From an uncultured Spirochaetia bacterium (GTDB lineage Bacteria; Spirochaetota; UBA4802; JAGODF01), in NCBI GenBank assembly GCA_937967705.1, contig CALCJG010000304.1, positions 1-26,204 on the forward strand: 26,204 nt of DNA. Reading direction: 5' to 3'. Below the pieces are notes generated by a model. The model saw only the letters and a list, made by a program, of their open reading frames with translations. It was not told the DNA's origin and made no database searches. The translations under genes and the position numbers were made by a program. Shown here in pieces: positions 6,829 through 14,356 of this stretch (its first letter is position 1; every line of letters starts with the position of its first letter).

Positions 6829-7920
6829 ATGGTTAAAAAACCGGTAAAAAACATCAAATCCCCGGAAGCCGGAAAGGTTTCCAGGAAGAGTACGGGCGCT
6901 GGAAAAAAGAAGCAGGTTCAGCCTCATCCCGGTGAATCATCCGATGATCTGGAGATGATGGATTACCCCTCCATGGAAGATGAGGAAATTGGCTCCTTTG
7001 ACGAAGAAACCGGAGAAGATCTGCTGACTGAAATATCCGGACTAAAAAAGAAGAAAAGGAAGAAAACCCGATCCAGCGGGGAAAGCTACTCGGATTCCTC
7101 CATCTCCTGGTATCTCGAACAGATCAATAAAATCCCCCTCCTCAGCAGGGAGGACGAAGACCTGCTGGCCCGAAGGGCCCGGGACGAAAGCGACGAAAAC
7201 GCCAAGGAAATGCTGATAAAGTCCAATCTGCGTTTCGTAGTCTCCATCGCGAAGAAATACCAGACCAGCGGCATATCCCTGCTGGACCTCATCAACGAAG
7301 GAAACATGGGACTGATCAAGGCCGCGGAAAAATTCGATCCGGACAGGGGTTACCACTTCATCTCCTACGCCGTCTGGTGGATTCGGCAAGCCATTATCCT
7401 GGCGATATCCCAAAAGACCTCCCTCATCCGCCTCCCCCTCAACCGGACGGCGGACATGCAGAAGATAGAGCGGGTTCACAACAAGCTGGAAAACAAGCTG
7501 GGCAGGGAGCCCAGCCCTCAGGAGATAGCCGAGGAGCTGGACATGGACGATGAGGAGATCAATCATCTCCGAAACATCTCCCAGGACTTCATATCCCTGG
7601 ACGCCACGTACGGGGATTCGGAAGACACCTCCATACTCAGTATGATGGAGGACTCCCGCATCGAATCCCCGGACAAGAACGTTCTGGATGAGTCGCTTCA
7701 GGACGCCCTGAACAATGTCCTCAACGAACTGACGGAGTCGGAGCGGGAAATCATCAAGATGCGCTTCGGATTGGACGGATACAAACCCATGTCCCTGCAG
7801 CAGATAGGCGAGGAGTTTCACCTCTCCAAGGAGCGGATTCGTCAAATCGAAAAGAAGGCCATACGCCGCCTCCGGCATCCCTCCCGCAGCCAGAAATTGA
7901 AAAGTTTTTTACAGGATTGA
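6829..7920 (+). CDS. RpoD-family (sigma-70, group 1/2-like) RNA polymerase sigma factor
   Basis: This 363-residue sigma factor has region 1.2 at about 92-125 (SISWYLEQINKIPLLSREDE), region 2 at 125-200 with FISYAVWWIRQAII covering 2.3-2.4, and region 3 at 205-285. Region 4 at 295-360 includes the SKERIRQIEKKAIRRLRHP recognition helix. It should direct core polymerase to -35/-10 promoters, and sites of that type occur in this window. It lacks the long region 1.1 and non-conserved insert of a classical RpoD. The first 90 residues are instead low-complexity: Lys-rich (2-28), acidic (39-66), then a KKKKRKK run (73-79). The in-frame codon 30 bases before the ATG is TGA, so the start at 6829 is fixed despite a modest AGGA ribosome site. 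It may be the housekeeping factor of this lineage or an alternative group 2 factor; sequence alone does not settle it. Confidence 0.9.
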   Translation: MVKKPVKNIKSPEAGKVSRKSTGAGKKKQVQPHPGESSDDLEMMDYPSMEDEEIGSFDEETGEDLLTEISGLKKKKRKKTRSSGESYSDSSISWYLEQINKIPLLSREDEDLLARRARDESDENAKEMLIKSNLRFVVSIAKKYQTSGISLLDLINEGNMGLIKAAEKFDPDRGYHFISYAVWWIRQAIILAISQKTSLIRLPLNRTADMQKIERVHNKLENKLGREPSPQEIAEELDMDDEEINHLRNISQDFISLDATYGDSEDTSILSMMEDSRIESPDKNVLDESLQDALNNVLNELTESEREIIKMRFGLDGYKPMSLQQIGEEFHLSKERIRQIEKKAIRRLRHPSRSQKLKSFLQD

Positions 7921-7924
7921 TATC

Positions 7925-9013
7925 ATGCGTTATATACTGCTCGGAGTTCTGATCGGTCTTCTGCTCGGTTTCATACCCCTGATGGAACCGTCAGGAGCCA
8001 TGGAGTTTTATCCCGAATGGTACGGCCGGATAGGCGACCTGCAGGGAGTGGAAAAATCGACCCATCCCGCACTGCTTAAATCGGGGCTCCCCCCCCTTCA
8101 GAAGGATAACACGATCTGGTACCTTAACGCCGACGGCACTCTGGTACAGACGATAGCCTTTACCGGAAAGAACATGGCTGCCAGCGGGAACGGACGATAC
8201 TTCGTCGAATACGAAAAGGTCGGGAAAAGCATCGAATTTCTCAACCGGGAGGGGGAACGGTTCTGGAAGTCGAAATCCCTGGAGTACCCCTATCTCTCCC
8301 AGAACGGCAGGATCGTTCTTCTGCTGACGGGAGATCACAGCCGCGTTCGGATCATGGACAACAACGGTGCCGAAACCGGCGCCCGGGAGATCTCCGGCAG
8401 GCTCTGCACGGTACTCGCCTTCAGCCGGATCAGCGACGCCTCCGCGGTAGGGTTTCTTGACGGAAGCTATTATCTTCTGGACGGCCGGGGGAATATCGCA
8501 GCGAGCGGAACGGCCCCCAACGGATCCATCATCAAGAGTCTGGCCGTAAGCAATAACGGCCGATACCTGGCCCTTCATTATGGAAACCGGAGCGGGGATC
8601 ACCTGGGGCTCCTGGACAGCGAGAAGAAGAGCCTGGATACCCTGGAATTGGGAAGCCGCCATTACACCAAAACGGCCCTTCATGTGAGTAACAGCGGGCA
8701 TATCGCCTTCCTGGACCACCGCCGAATCCTCATCACAGACGACGACTGCGATATCGATTTTGAAATAAAGATCCCGGACAAGCGCCAGGGCCATGCCGGC
8801 CTGGACCTCTCGGACGGGTTGTATGCCGCCAGTTTTTCCCTGACAACCGGCGGGACGCAGTTCCTCCTCTTCCGGGATAACGGGCACATCCTCCTTTCCA
8901 GGAGTATCCCGGAGGAATCCTTCCTGGACTGCTGGATCAAAAAACCCGTCATTCTTCTAAGAGGATCGCAGGGTCTATACTGCTATAGCTTCCACGATCC
9001 AGCAAATCCCTGA
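7925..9013 (+). CDS. Exported or membrane-anchored beta-propeller protein
   Basis: This is a 362-residue protein. Residues 4-20 form a hydrophobic helix (ILLGVLIGLLLGFIPLM), either a signal peptide or an anchor. The rest repeats a four-strand pattern of about 40 residues with motifs such as AASGNGRYF, YLSQNGRIV, LAVSNNGRYLAL and HVSNSGHIAFLD, the signature of WD40/PQQ-like propeller blades. About seven blades fit. No catalytic residues are recognisable, and such folds usually bind partners or ligands in the periplasm. It begins only four bases after the sigma gene stop with no visible ribosome site, so translation is probably coupled to the sigma factor. Its last 65 bases overlap the opposing glycosyltransferase gene. 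I cannot assign a function. Confidence 0.75.
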   Translation: MRYILLGVLIGLLLGFIPLMEPSGAMEFYPEWYGRIGDLQGVEKSTHPALLKSGLPPLQKDNTIWYLNADGTLVQTIAFTGKNMAASGNGRYFVEYEKVGKSIEFLNREGERFWKSKSLEYPYLSQNGRIVLLLTGDHSRVRIMDNNGAETGAREISGRLCTVLAFSRISDASAVGFLDGSYYLLDGRGNIAASGTAPNGSIIKSLAVSNNGRYLALHYGNRSGDHLGLLDSEKKSLDTLELGSRHYTKTALHVSNSGHIAFLDHRRILITDDDCDIDFEIKIPDKRQGHAGLDLSDGLYAASFSLTTGGTQFLLFRDNGHILLSRSIPEESFLDCWIKKPVILLRGSQGLYCYSFHDPANP

Positions 9014-9821
9014 CACGCTCCAGGGCGGCAACCCGCTCCTTCTTTCCCCTTTTTCCGGCACCGTTCAGAAGAATACGGCATTTTTCCTGCGCAACTTCCC
9101 TGGCACTGTTGCGATACTCCGCCTTTAACATACCGCCATCCCCCTGAAGGAGTTTGATTATGGAATAGACCCTGAACCGGTCCATACCCCAGAAACTCCG
9201 GGACAGCTGATCCTCGTGACCCCCGTATTTTTTTACAAGTTTCTCCGGCAGGAATCCGACTTCTTCCCGGCAGGTTATGCGAAGCCAGAGATCGTAATCC
9301 TCGCAAACCGTCATATGCTCGTCGAAGAGCCCGCACTCCTCAATAAGATCGCGCCGCATCACCGCCGCCGAGGGACTGATGAGGCAGAGCCTGAGGGATT
9401 CCAGGAAGATATCCCCCTCTCTCTTGCGATGCTTATCCATAGGGTTGACCCGCTGGCCCTTCCGTATCCAGATCTCATCGCACTGATGCAGCCTGATCCC
9501 TGGATGATTTATCATGTAAGTCCTCTGGGCCTCCAGTTTTTCCGGATACCACTCATCATCGGAATCGAGGAAAGCGATATGATCCCCACGGGAGAGGTTG
9601 ATTCCCCGGTTTCGGGCCGCACTCACTCCGGAATGTTCCTGACGACAGACGCTGAGCATCGCCCCGTATTCTCCGAGCATCCCGGCGGTACCGTCTTCGG
9701 ATCCGTCGTCCACAACGATGAGCTCGAAATCCCTGAAGGTCTGGGACAACACTGATTCGACGGCCCTCTTCACGAGGGTCCGCCGATTACGAGTGGGGAT
9801 GATGACAGAGAAAAAGGGCAT
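8949..9821 (-). CDS. Family 2 glycosyltransferase
   Basis: This 290-residue enzyme has a GT-A fold. FSVIIPTRNRRTLVKRAVES opens the Rossmann-like nucleotide-sugar site, followed by LIVVDDGSEDGT (35-45). ARNRGINLSRGDHIAFLDSDDEW carries the DxD metal motif at 86-89, and EDYDLWLR is the usual acceptor-side acidic block. Enzymes of this family transfer a sugar from an NDP donor to lipids or surface glycans in the cytoplasm. There is no membrane helix. It follows mlaD by 27 bases on the same strand and so is probably the last gene of the mla operon, which suggests an envelope glycoconjugate substrate (inference). No good ribosome site precedes the ATG at 9821. Its 3' end overlaps the convergent propeller gene. 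Confidence 0.9.
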   Translation of the reverse strand: MPFFSVIIPTRNRRTLVKRAVESVLSQTFRDFELIVVDDGSEDGTAGMLGEYGAMLSVCRQEHSGVSAARNRGINLSRGDHIAFLDSDDEWYPEKLEAQRTYMINHPGIRLHQCDEIWIRKGQRVNPMDKHRKREGDIFLESLRLCLISPSAAVMRRDLIEECGLFDEHMTVCEDYDLWLRITCREEVGFLPEKLVKKYGGHEDQLSRSFWGMDRFRVYSIIKLLQGDGGMLKAEYRNSAREVAQEKCRILLNGAGKRGKKERVAALERVRDLLDRGSYSSIDPAILLEE

Positions 9822-9848
9822 GGGGGCTGATAGGCCGTATTCGGGGAA

Positions 9849-10538
9849 TCACTCCCCCTTGTCCTTTTTGAAGAGGAACTTGATGGGATGACGCTTCAGC
9901 TCCTCGGATATATCGTTCATGGTCTTGGCAGTTTCCCGGAAGGAGGTCAGGATCGCTAGGATATCCTTCTGCGAGCTCTGAAGCATGCTGCTGAAGGTCG
10001 CGGCACTGGAGGCGAGATTGCTGACAAGGTTGCGGAGATTGCCCTTGCTCTCCAGGGAGATATCCTTTATGAGACCGATGGTATCGGTAACCGTCGTGAG
10101 CAGGAGATGGACATCCTGGAGGATGACTTCCAGATTGACATGCTCCAGTCCCTCGATTACGGAACCGTTGCTCAGCAGTTCCCCCTTCTTCTCGGGGTTG
10201 CGCAGCTCAATAACGGGATCACCGATGATGTTCTGATTCTGGATGATGGCCGAACAGTCCTCGAAGAGGTTGATATCCTTTTGTATACGGAGCACCGCGA
10301 GGAAGTGGAGTGCCGGTTTGTAGACCGGGGTTATCTCCACCACCCGGCCGATGGGATACCCCTTGATCTTGACCTGAGTCCCCTTTTTTATCGAGGAGAT
10401 GCTGTCCACCTTGAGATAGACATCGATGGTGGAGCTGGCCAGGGAGTATCCCAGTTTCAGTATGATGAACAGGAAAAGGATGGCCGTTGGAATGATGATG
10501 AAAACGGCAACTCTCAGTTCGTTCTTCTCGAGCTTCAT
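9849..10538 (-). CDS. mlaD: MlaD/MCE-domain lipid transport protein
   Basis: This is a 229-residue substrate-binding subunit of an MCE/Mla lipid transporter. KLEKNELRVAVFIIIPTAIL includes the single N-terminal membrane anchor, typical of MlaD proteins. The MCE domain follows at about 35-115: DVYLKVDSISSIKKGTQVKIKG is cut short here, followed by YPIGRVVEI and NQNIIGDPVIEL. The C-terminal half is helical, similar to pore-forming helices of longer MCE proteins. MCE hexamers form a hydrophobic channel for phospholipids in the periplasm. An in-frame GTG at 10550 exists, but GTGAGG itself serves as ribosome site for the ATG at 10538. The stop codon lies in the loop of a 5 bp hairpin (9843-9857). 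The gene order mlaE-mlaF-mlaD is the standard one. Confidence 0.9.
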   Translation of the reverse strand: MKLEKNELRVAVFIIIPTAILFLFIILKLGYSLASSTIDVYLKVDSISSIKKGTQVKIKGYPIGRVVEITPVYKPALHFLAVLRIQKDINLFEDCSAIIQNQNIIGDPVIELRNPEKKGELLSNGSVIEGLEHVNLEVILQDVHLLLTTVTDTIGLIKDISLESKGNLRNLVSNLASSAATFSSMLQSSQKDILAILTSFRETAKTMNDISEELKRHPIKFLFKKDKGE

Positions 10539-10562
10539 AATCGGCCTCACATCCGTGTATGG

Positions 10563-11354
10563 TTATAATATCCTCATGGGTCCCGAGAGGGACATTGCCA
10601 GATACTGCTTCAGGTAAGGATTATCCTGCCGCAGAAAATCCTCACGACATCCCTCAAAAACAACGTTCCCATTGTAAAGCATAAGAAATTTGCTGGCAAA
10701 ATCAAGAAATCTTTCCGGCTCGAAGGTGACAAAAAGCGTGGTTTTATCGCTGTCTCCAGTCCGCATCGCCAGGTTTTTCAGAAAGGTGAGAGAGTTGATC
10801 GGACACTGCCCTTCCATGGCGTGCTCCACCAGGAGCATGTCGGGATTCTGAATCACAGAACGGGCATAGGCGGTTTTGAGTGCTTCCGACTGCCGCAGAT
10901 CCACAGGACGCAGATTGCGGCAGTGCTCCAGGTTGAGGTTGCTGATGAACGTCCCCACGACATCGGCGATCTCCCTTGTCGAGAGCTGGGAGTGGTACTT
11001 CAGCGGCAATGCGATGTTTTCCTCAACGCTCATGTTGTTGATTAGTCCGTAATTGCGCTGGAGATAGCCCAGCCCTTTCCGGTAATCATAGCGGTCCAGA
11101 TAGTTAAAGTCCCTTATCTGATACTTTCGGTAGTAAATATCTCCGTCGTATTCCGTGATCAGCCCCGCCACGAGAGGACAGATGATGTCCACGCCGGAAT
11201 TTTCCGGACCAAAGACCACCAGAGTTTCCCCCCTGTAGAGGGCAAAGGATATATCCACAAGAGAGACCGATTTCTCATCCTCATAGGAAACCCCGTCGAA
11301 GCTGAGCATCTCCTCCTGTTCATCCCTTCCGTTGTTGCAGATGTTCCCTTCCAT
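10563..11354 (-). CDS. MlaF-like ABC protein with degenerate nucleotide-binding motifs (apparent pseudo-ATPase)
   Basis: The 263-residue product aligns along its length with MlaF-type ATPases: SLVDISFALYRGETLVVFGP at the start, YLQRNYGLINNMSVEENIALPL as Q-loop region (Q99), and ARSVIQNPDMLLVEHAMEG where signature helix and Walker B lie. The catalytic positions are changed. Walker A is GPENSGVD (49-56) with Lys replaced by Val and Ser/Thr by Asp. The signature is LRQS (153-156) instead of LSGG, Walker B ends EH (177-178) instead of DE, the D-loop has Cys for Asp, and the H-loop is VTFE with Phe211 for His. ATP hydrolysis looks impossible by known mechanisms. The frame is intact, has a strong GGAGGGAG ribosome site, and sits eight bases from mlaE, so it is probably expressed. 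It may be a structural partner in the MlaE complex. Confidence 0.85.
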   Translation of the reverse strand: MEGNICNNGRDEQEEMLSFDGVSYEDEKSVSLVDISFALYRGETLVVFGPENSGVDIICPLVAGLITEYDGDIYYRKYQIRDFNYLDRYDYRKGLGYLQRNYGLINNMSVEENIALPLKYHSQLSTREIADVVGTFISNLNLEHCRNLRPVDLRQSEALKTAYARSVIQNPDMLLVEHAMEGQCPINSLTFLKNLAMRTGDSDKTTLFVTFEPERFLDFASKFLMLYNGNVVFEGCREDFLRQDNPYLKQYLAMSLSGPMRIL

Positions 11355-11362
11355 GCTCCCTC

Positions 11363-12160
11363 CTAAAAGTAGAACAATGCGGATATGAAAGCATTGATCA
11401 CGAAGAGAATGAGGAGAGTCCTTACCACCGCCCGGCTTACATAGATGGGGATCTGAAAATCCGACTGCGGTTTGAATCCGTAATAACTGGCTATAAGGGG
11501 AATGAGTATCCCGTAGATGATGCTTTTCATGAGGGTGATGACAAGGTCCTCGAAACTGAAGGAATCCAGTAGACTCTCGATGAAGATGTCGATGGGAATG
11601 AACACCGTGGAGAGGGAGATGATGTAGCCCCCGAAAAAAGCTACAATATCGAATATGATGATAAGCGAAAAGATCGCCAGGATGGATCCCATGATCCTGG
11701 GAAAGACTATGAACAGGATCGTGTTGACCCCCATGACCTCCAGGGCATGGAGTTCCTTGTTCTGTTTCTGTGTGGCAATCTCCGCGGCGATGGCAGACCC
11801 CGAGCGGCTGACCACGATCATGGCAGTAGCCAGGGGGCCCAGCTCCCTTGCTATGATGAGCACCAGCAGATTTCCGATAAACCCCTCTATACCGAATTTG
11901 GGAAAGTTCTTAGTGGCCTGAATGATGACCGTTCCCCCCAGGAGTAGGGCTATGGAAATGATCAGAGGGAGGGCATCAATTCCGGTAAACCTGGTTTGAT
12001 TGATGGCGATGGTGTAGATTGAGCGAAACCTCAGGTGTTTAAAGGACTGGAAGGAGCTGAAGATAGATGAACTGAAACGGAAAAAATCCCGGAATCCGCC
12101 CCATACATCCAGGATTTTTCTGATCAGCGCTATGAGTATGTTACTGTCCTGAGCATTCAT
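11363..12160 (-). CDS. mlaE: MlaE/YrbE-family ABC transporter permease
   Basis: This 265-residue integral membrane protein has the hallmarks of MlaE/YrbE permeases: INQTRFTGIDALPLIISIAL, LVLIIARELGPLATAMIVVS with the conserved RELGP, the SGSAIAAEIATQKQNKELHA cytoplasmic coupling block, and LEVMGVNT. Five to six hydrophobic helices follow a basic N-terminal amphipathic segment. In Mla systems the permease dimer hands lipids between the inner membrane and the MCE protein, driven by MlaF. ELHALEVMGVN is the part that contacts the ATPase. It looks ordinary here, although the partner ATPase is degenerate. A GTG at 12166 is in frame, but GGAAGA is correctly spaced for the ATG at 12160. It is the first gene of the operon. 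Confidence 0.93.
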   Translation of the reverse strand: MNAQDSNILIALIRKILDVWGGFRDFFRFSSSIFSSFQSFKHLRFRSIYTIAINQTRFTGIDALPLIISIALLLGGTVIIQATKNFPKFGIEGFIGNLLVLIIARELGPLATAMIVVSRSGSAIAAEIATQKQNKELHALEVMGVNTILFIVFPRIMGSILAIFSLIIIFDIVAFFGGYIISLSTVFIPIDIFIESLLDSFSFEDLVITLMKSIIYGILIPLIASYYGFKPQSDFQIPIYVSRAVVRTLLILFVINAFISALFYF

Positions 12161-12192
12161 CCGCACATTCTTCCAAGATTCAGCCTTATTCC

Positions 12193-12198
12193 ATTATA
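12193..12198 (-). promoter_or_regulatory. Candidate -10 element for the mla operon
   Basis: On the minus strand a perfect TATAAT lies 33 bases before the mlaE start. The best -35-like match (TTGCCG) is 20 bases upstream, a poor spacing, so strength is uncertain. Confidence 0.4.
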
Positions 12199-12448
12199 AT
12201 CGGCCGTTTCACCATGAACGGCAAGGAAATAAATCTTCTCAATCCTGTAGATAGTAAATGCTGAAAGACGGAGACATTTCAAGCATATTTGGCGGATTAC
12301 CTCAAAAATTGTACCGACCCGCCCACCAGGAGTCGATAATAGGTTTAGAGATATCTCCTTTTTAATTTCCCTCAGAGACAGTTATCAATGAAATACAGAA
12401 AGGCGGAGAGGGTAATTTGAAGAAACATCCGGAACAGATCCAAAATGC

Positions 12449-12477
12449 TTGACACCGGGAGGGAGAGAGTATACAAA
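12449..12477 (+). promoter_or_regulatory. Candidate sigma-70 promoter inside the large intergenic gap
   Basis: A consensus TTGACA (12449-12454) precedes TACAAA (12472-12477, four of six) by 17 bases. It points toward the glycoside hydrolase gene 340 bases away, so it would give a long leader or a separate small RNA. Confidence 0.3.
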
Positions 12478-12814
12478 CCGTAAGATAGCTGACAGAGAAC
12501 CGTTCCCGCATCCTTCATTAGGGACGGTCCTCCAAGGTGATCCCCGGTATTATTTTACTCCTGGAGCCTTATCGACCGTCATCACGGTTGCGGCAAAGGC
12601 AATGACCCTTTTCCGCCTCATGAAACCGAGTCATAATACCATGCCGTGGGAAACCGGAGTCAGGTCAAACGGGGCTGACAGCAAAACGGAGTATCAGTAA
12701 CTCAGTGAAACATCGGGAATTTTCCTTTGATGGTGCTGAAACTCACCCGGGGCAACAAGGGATCATTTCACTTTTGAAGAATTAAGTTATATTAATATTG
12801 CAGGTTAGGCATTC

Positions 12815-14311
12815 ATGAAAAAAAATTGGCGCATCCTCCTAATCCTCTTTGCAGGCGTCCTGACTATCGCTCTGTCCCTGGTCTTTCGGGACAGGATCCA
12901 ATATTTGAGCGATTCCCTGCAAAGCCGTCTCTACAGCTTTCATTACACGTTTTTCGGAGGAGCCTCTGGAGGCCCTTCCTCCGATCCCAGCATGAAACGT
13001 TATATTCATACCTACGACCGTCTTCCCTCCGGGTACATCCATGTCGGCCATCTGCTCTTTTATAAAAGCGATGGGAAGGCCACCCTGGGAGAAATCGCCT
13101 CCAAAGCGCTTAAGTATACCCAGTATTTCCGCACATCGAGCCTCAGAGACGCGATTCAGCGGTTCAATGGTCTGCAGCTGGGACTGCAGGAGCCGGGCAG
13201 GCTGATTTACATCCCCTGCTCCCTTCCGCCGTTCCAGGTGGATATAAGAAAACAGCAAAAACCAAAACTGGTCTTTACCCGGGGACTGTATTACTCCGGC
13301 TCCTCCATCGCCAATGAGAAAATATTAAAACACATTGAAAGCTACGGCAAGCTGGGAATCAACACAGTGGTCTTCGACGCCAAGGATGTCACGGGCATTA
13401 TAAATTATCAGAGCAATGTCCCGGAGGCCAAAAGGCTGAACACCCACGGCATGCGCACCATCGATGACATTGACAAACTGATCCGCAAGCTGAAGGAGAA
13501 GGGGGTTTATGTAATCGCCCGCATCGCGGTATTCCGGGATCATGTTCTGTTCAAAAGCGATTCACGATATGCCATCAAATCCATCCATACGGGTCAACCC
13601 TGGAACGCCGCCTCCAAGGAACTCTGGTGTGACCCCACGAGCAAGGCGGTACAGGATTACAATATCGCCCTGGCTGTAGAGCTGGCTGACAAGGGGGTGG
13701 ATGAAATTCAGTTCGACTATATCCGCTTTCCCACCCATGGAAAGCTCTCGGAGGCCCAGTTCGCCTGGAGTTTCGGCAGGATGAGCAAGGAGGAGGCCAT
13801 CACCCATTTCCTTCAGAGAGCCTATCAGGAAATATCCCGCAGGAACACCCTGGTGTCCATCGACATCTTCGGCGTGGTGGCCTGGGGCAAGACCGTTGAT
13901 ATCAATAAGACAGGACAGAGAATAGAAAAGCTCTCCCGTTACTGCGACGTTATATCGCCCATGCTTTATCCCTCCCATTTCAATGACGATTTTGACGGAT
14001 TCTCCCGTCCCGGGGATCACCCCTATCATTTCATTTACCACGGCTGCAAAAAAGTACTTTCACTTTCCGGCAATCGGCCGATACGTCCCTGGCTCCAGGC
14101 CTTTAAGTGGAGGGTCTCGGCCTATAATGAAAACTACATCCTGGAGCAGATTAAGGCCAGCGATGATTCCGGCGCCCGGGGATACCTCTTCTGGAACGCC
14201 TCGAACAGCTATGATATCGTTCTGCGCGCCCTTACGATCCAGGAAGCGAGAAGAAAAACGGGCTCGAAGAACAGCATTGCAAAAAACAGCACCCCGGAGA
14301 AGGACGGCTGA
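12815..14311 (+). CDS. Putative glycoside hydrolase (DUF4015) with LysM-like N-terminal module
   Basis: This 498-residue exported or anchored protein has a hydrophobic helix at 5-23 after MKKNWR. Residues about 64-137 resemble a LysM repeat (GKATLGEIASKAL, LRDAIQRFNGLQLGL, RLIYIP), a fold that binds peptidoglycan-like glycans. Residues about 152-480 match the DUF4015 TIM-barrel glycosidase family (PF13200): GINTVVFDAKDVTGIINY, GVYVIARIAVFRD and VDEIQFDYIRFP with D301 near the expected active site. The later blocks DIFGVVAWG, VISPMLYPSHF and GYLFWNAS belong to the same family. It probably acts on an envelope or extracellular glycan; the exact bond is unknown. The ribosome site is modest. A DUF4421 gene follows 45 bases later, so they probably share a transcript. 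Confidence 0.87.
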   Translation: MKKNWRILLILFAGVLTIALSLVFRDRIQYLSDSLQSRLYSFHYTFFGGASGGPSSDPSMKRYIHTYDRLPSGYIHVGHLLFYKSDGKATLGEIASKALKYTQYFRTSSLRDAIQRFNGLQLGLQEPGRLIYIPCSLPPFQVDIRKQQKPKLVFTRGLYYSGSSIANEKILKHIESYGKLGINTVVFDAKDVTGIINYQSNVPEAKRLNTHGMRTIDDIDKLIRKLKEKGVYVIARIAVFRDHVLFKSDSRYAIKSIHTGQPWNAASKELWCDPTSKAVQDYNIALAVELADKGVDEIQFDYIRFPTHGKLSEAQFAWSFGRMSKEEAITHFLQRAYQEISRRNTLVSIDIFGVVAWGKTVDINKTGQRIEKLSRYCDVISPMLYPSHFNDDFDGFSRPGDHPYHFIYHGCKKVLSLSGNRPIRPWLQAFKWRVSAYNENYILEQIKASDDSGARGYLFWNASNSYDIVLRALTIQEARRKTGSKNSIAKNSTPEKDG

Positions 14312-14356
14312 TGTCCTTAAAAACCGGGAGCATCTCATAAAAACGAGGGAAATGAT

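Larger units (their letters stand above)
12161..12814. other. Divergent intergenic region between mlaE and the glycoside hydrolase gene
   Basis: This 654-base stretch has no coding frame I can support. An 83-codon frame at 12449-12700 lacks a ribosome site and family resemblance. The region has a TATAAT for the mla operon near 12193, a TTGACA-17-TACAAA candidate at 12449-12477 facing right, and a 7 bp hairpin at 12573-12590. It could contain an untranslated RNA or a decayed gene; nothing in it is decisive. Confidence 0.5.

Noticed and set aside
7042..7878. 278-codon minus-strand frame
   Set aside because: It is antisense to the sigma factor, whose regions 2-4 are textbook.
12449..12700. 83-codon frame in the mlaE-glycosidase gap
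   Set aside because: It has a TTG start coinciding with a promoter -35 hexamer, no ribosome site and no family features.
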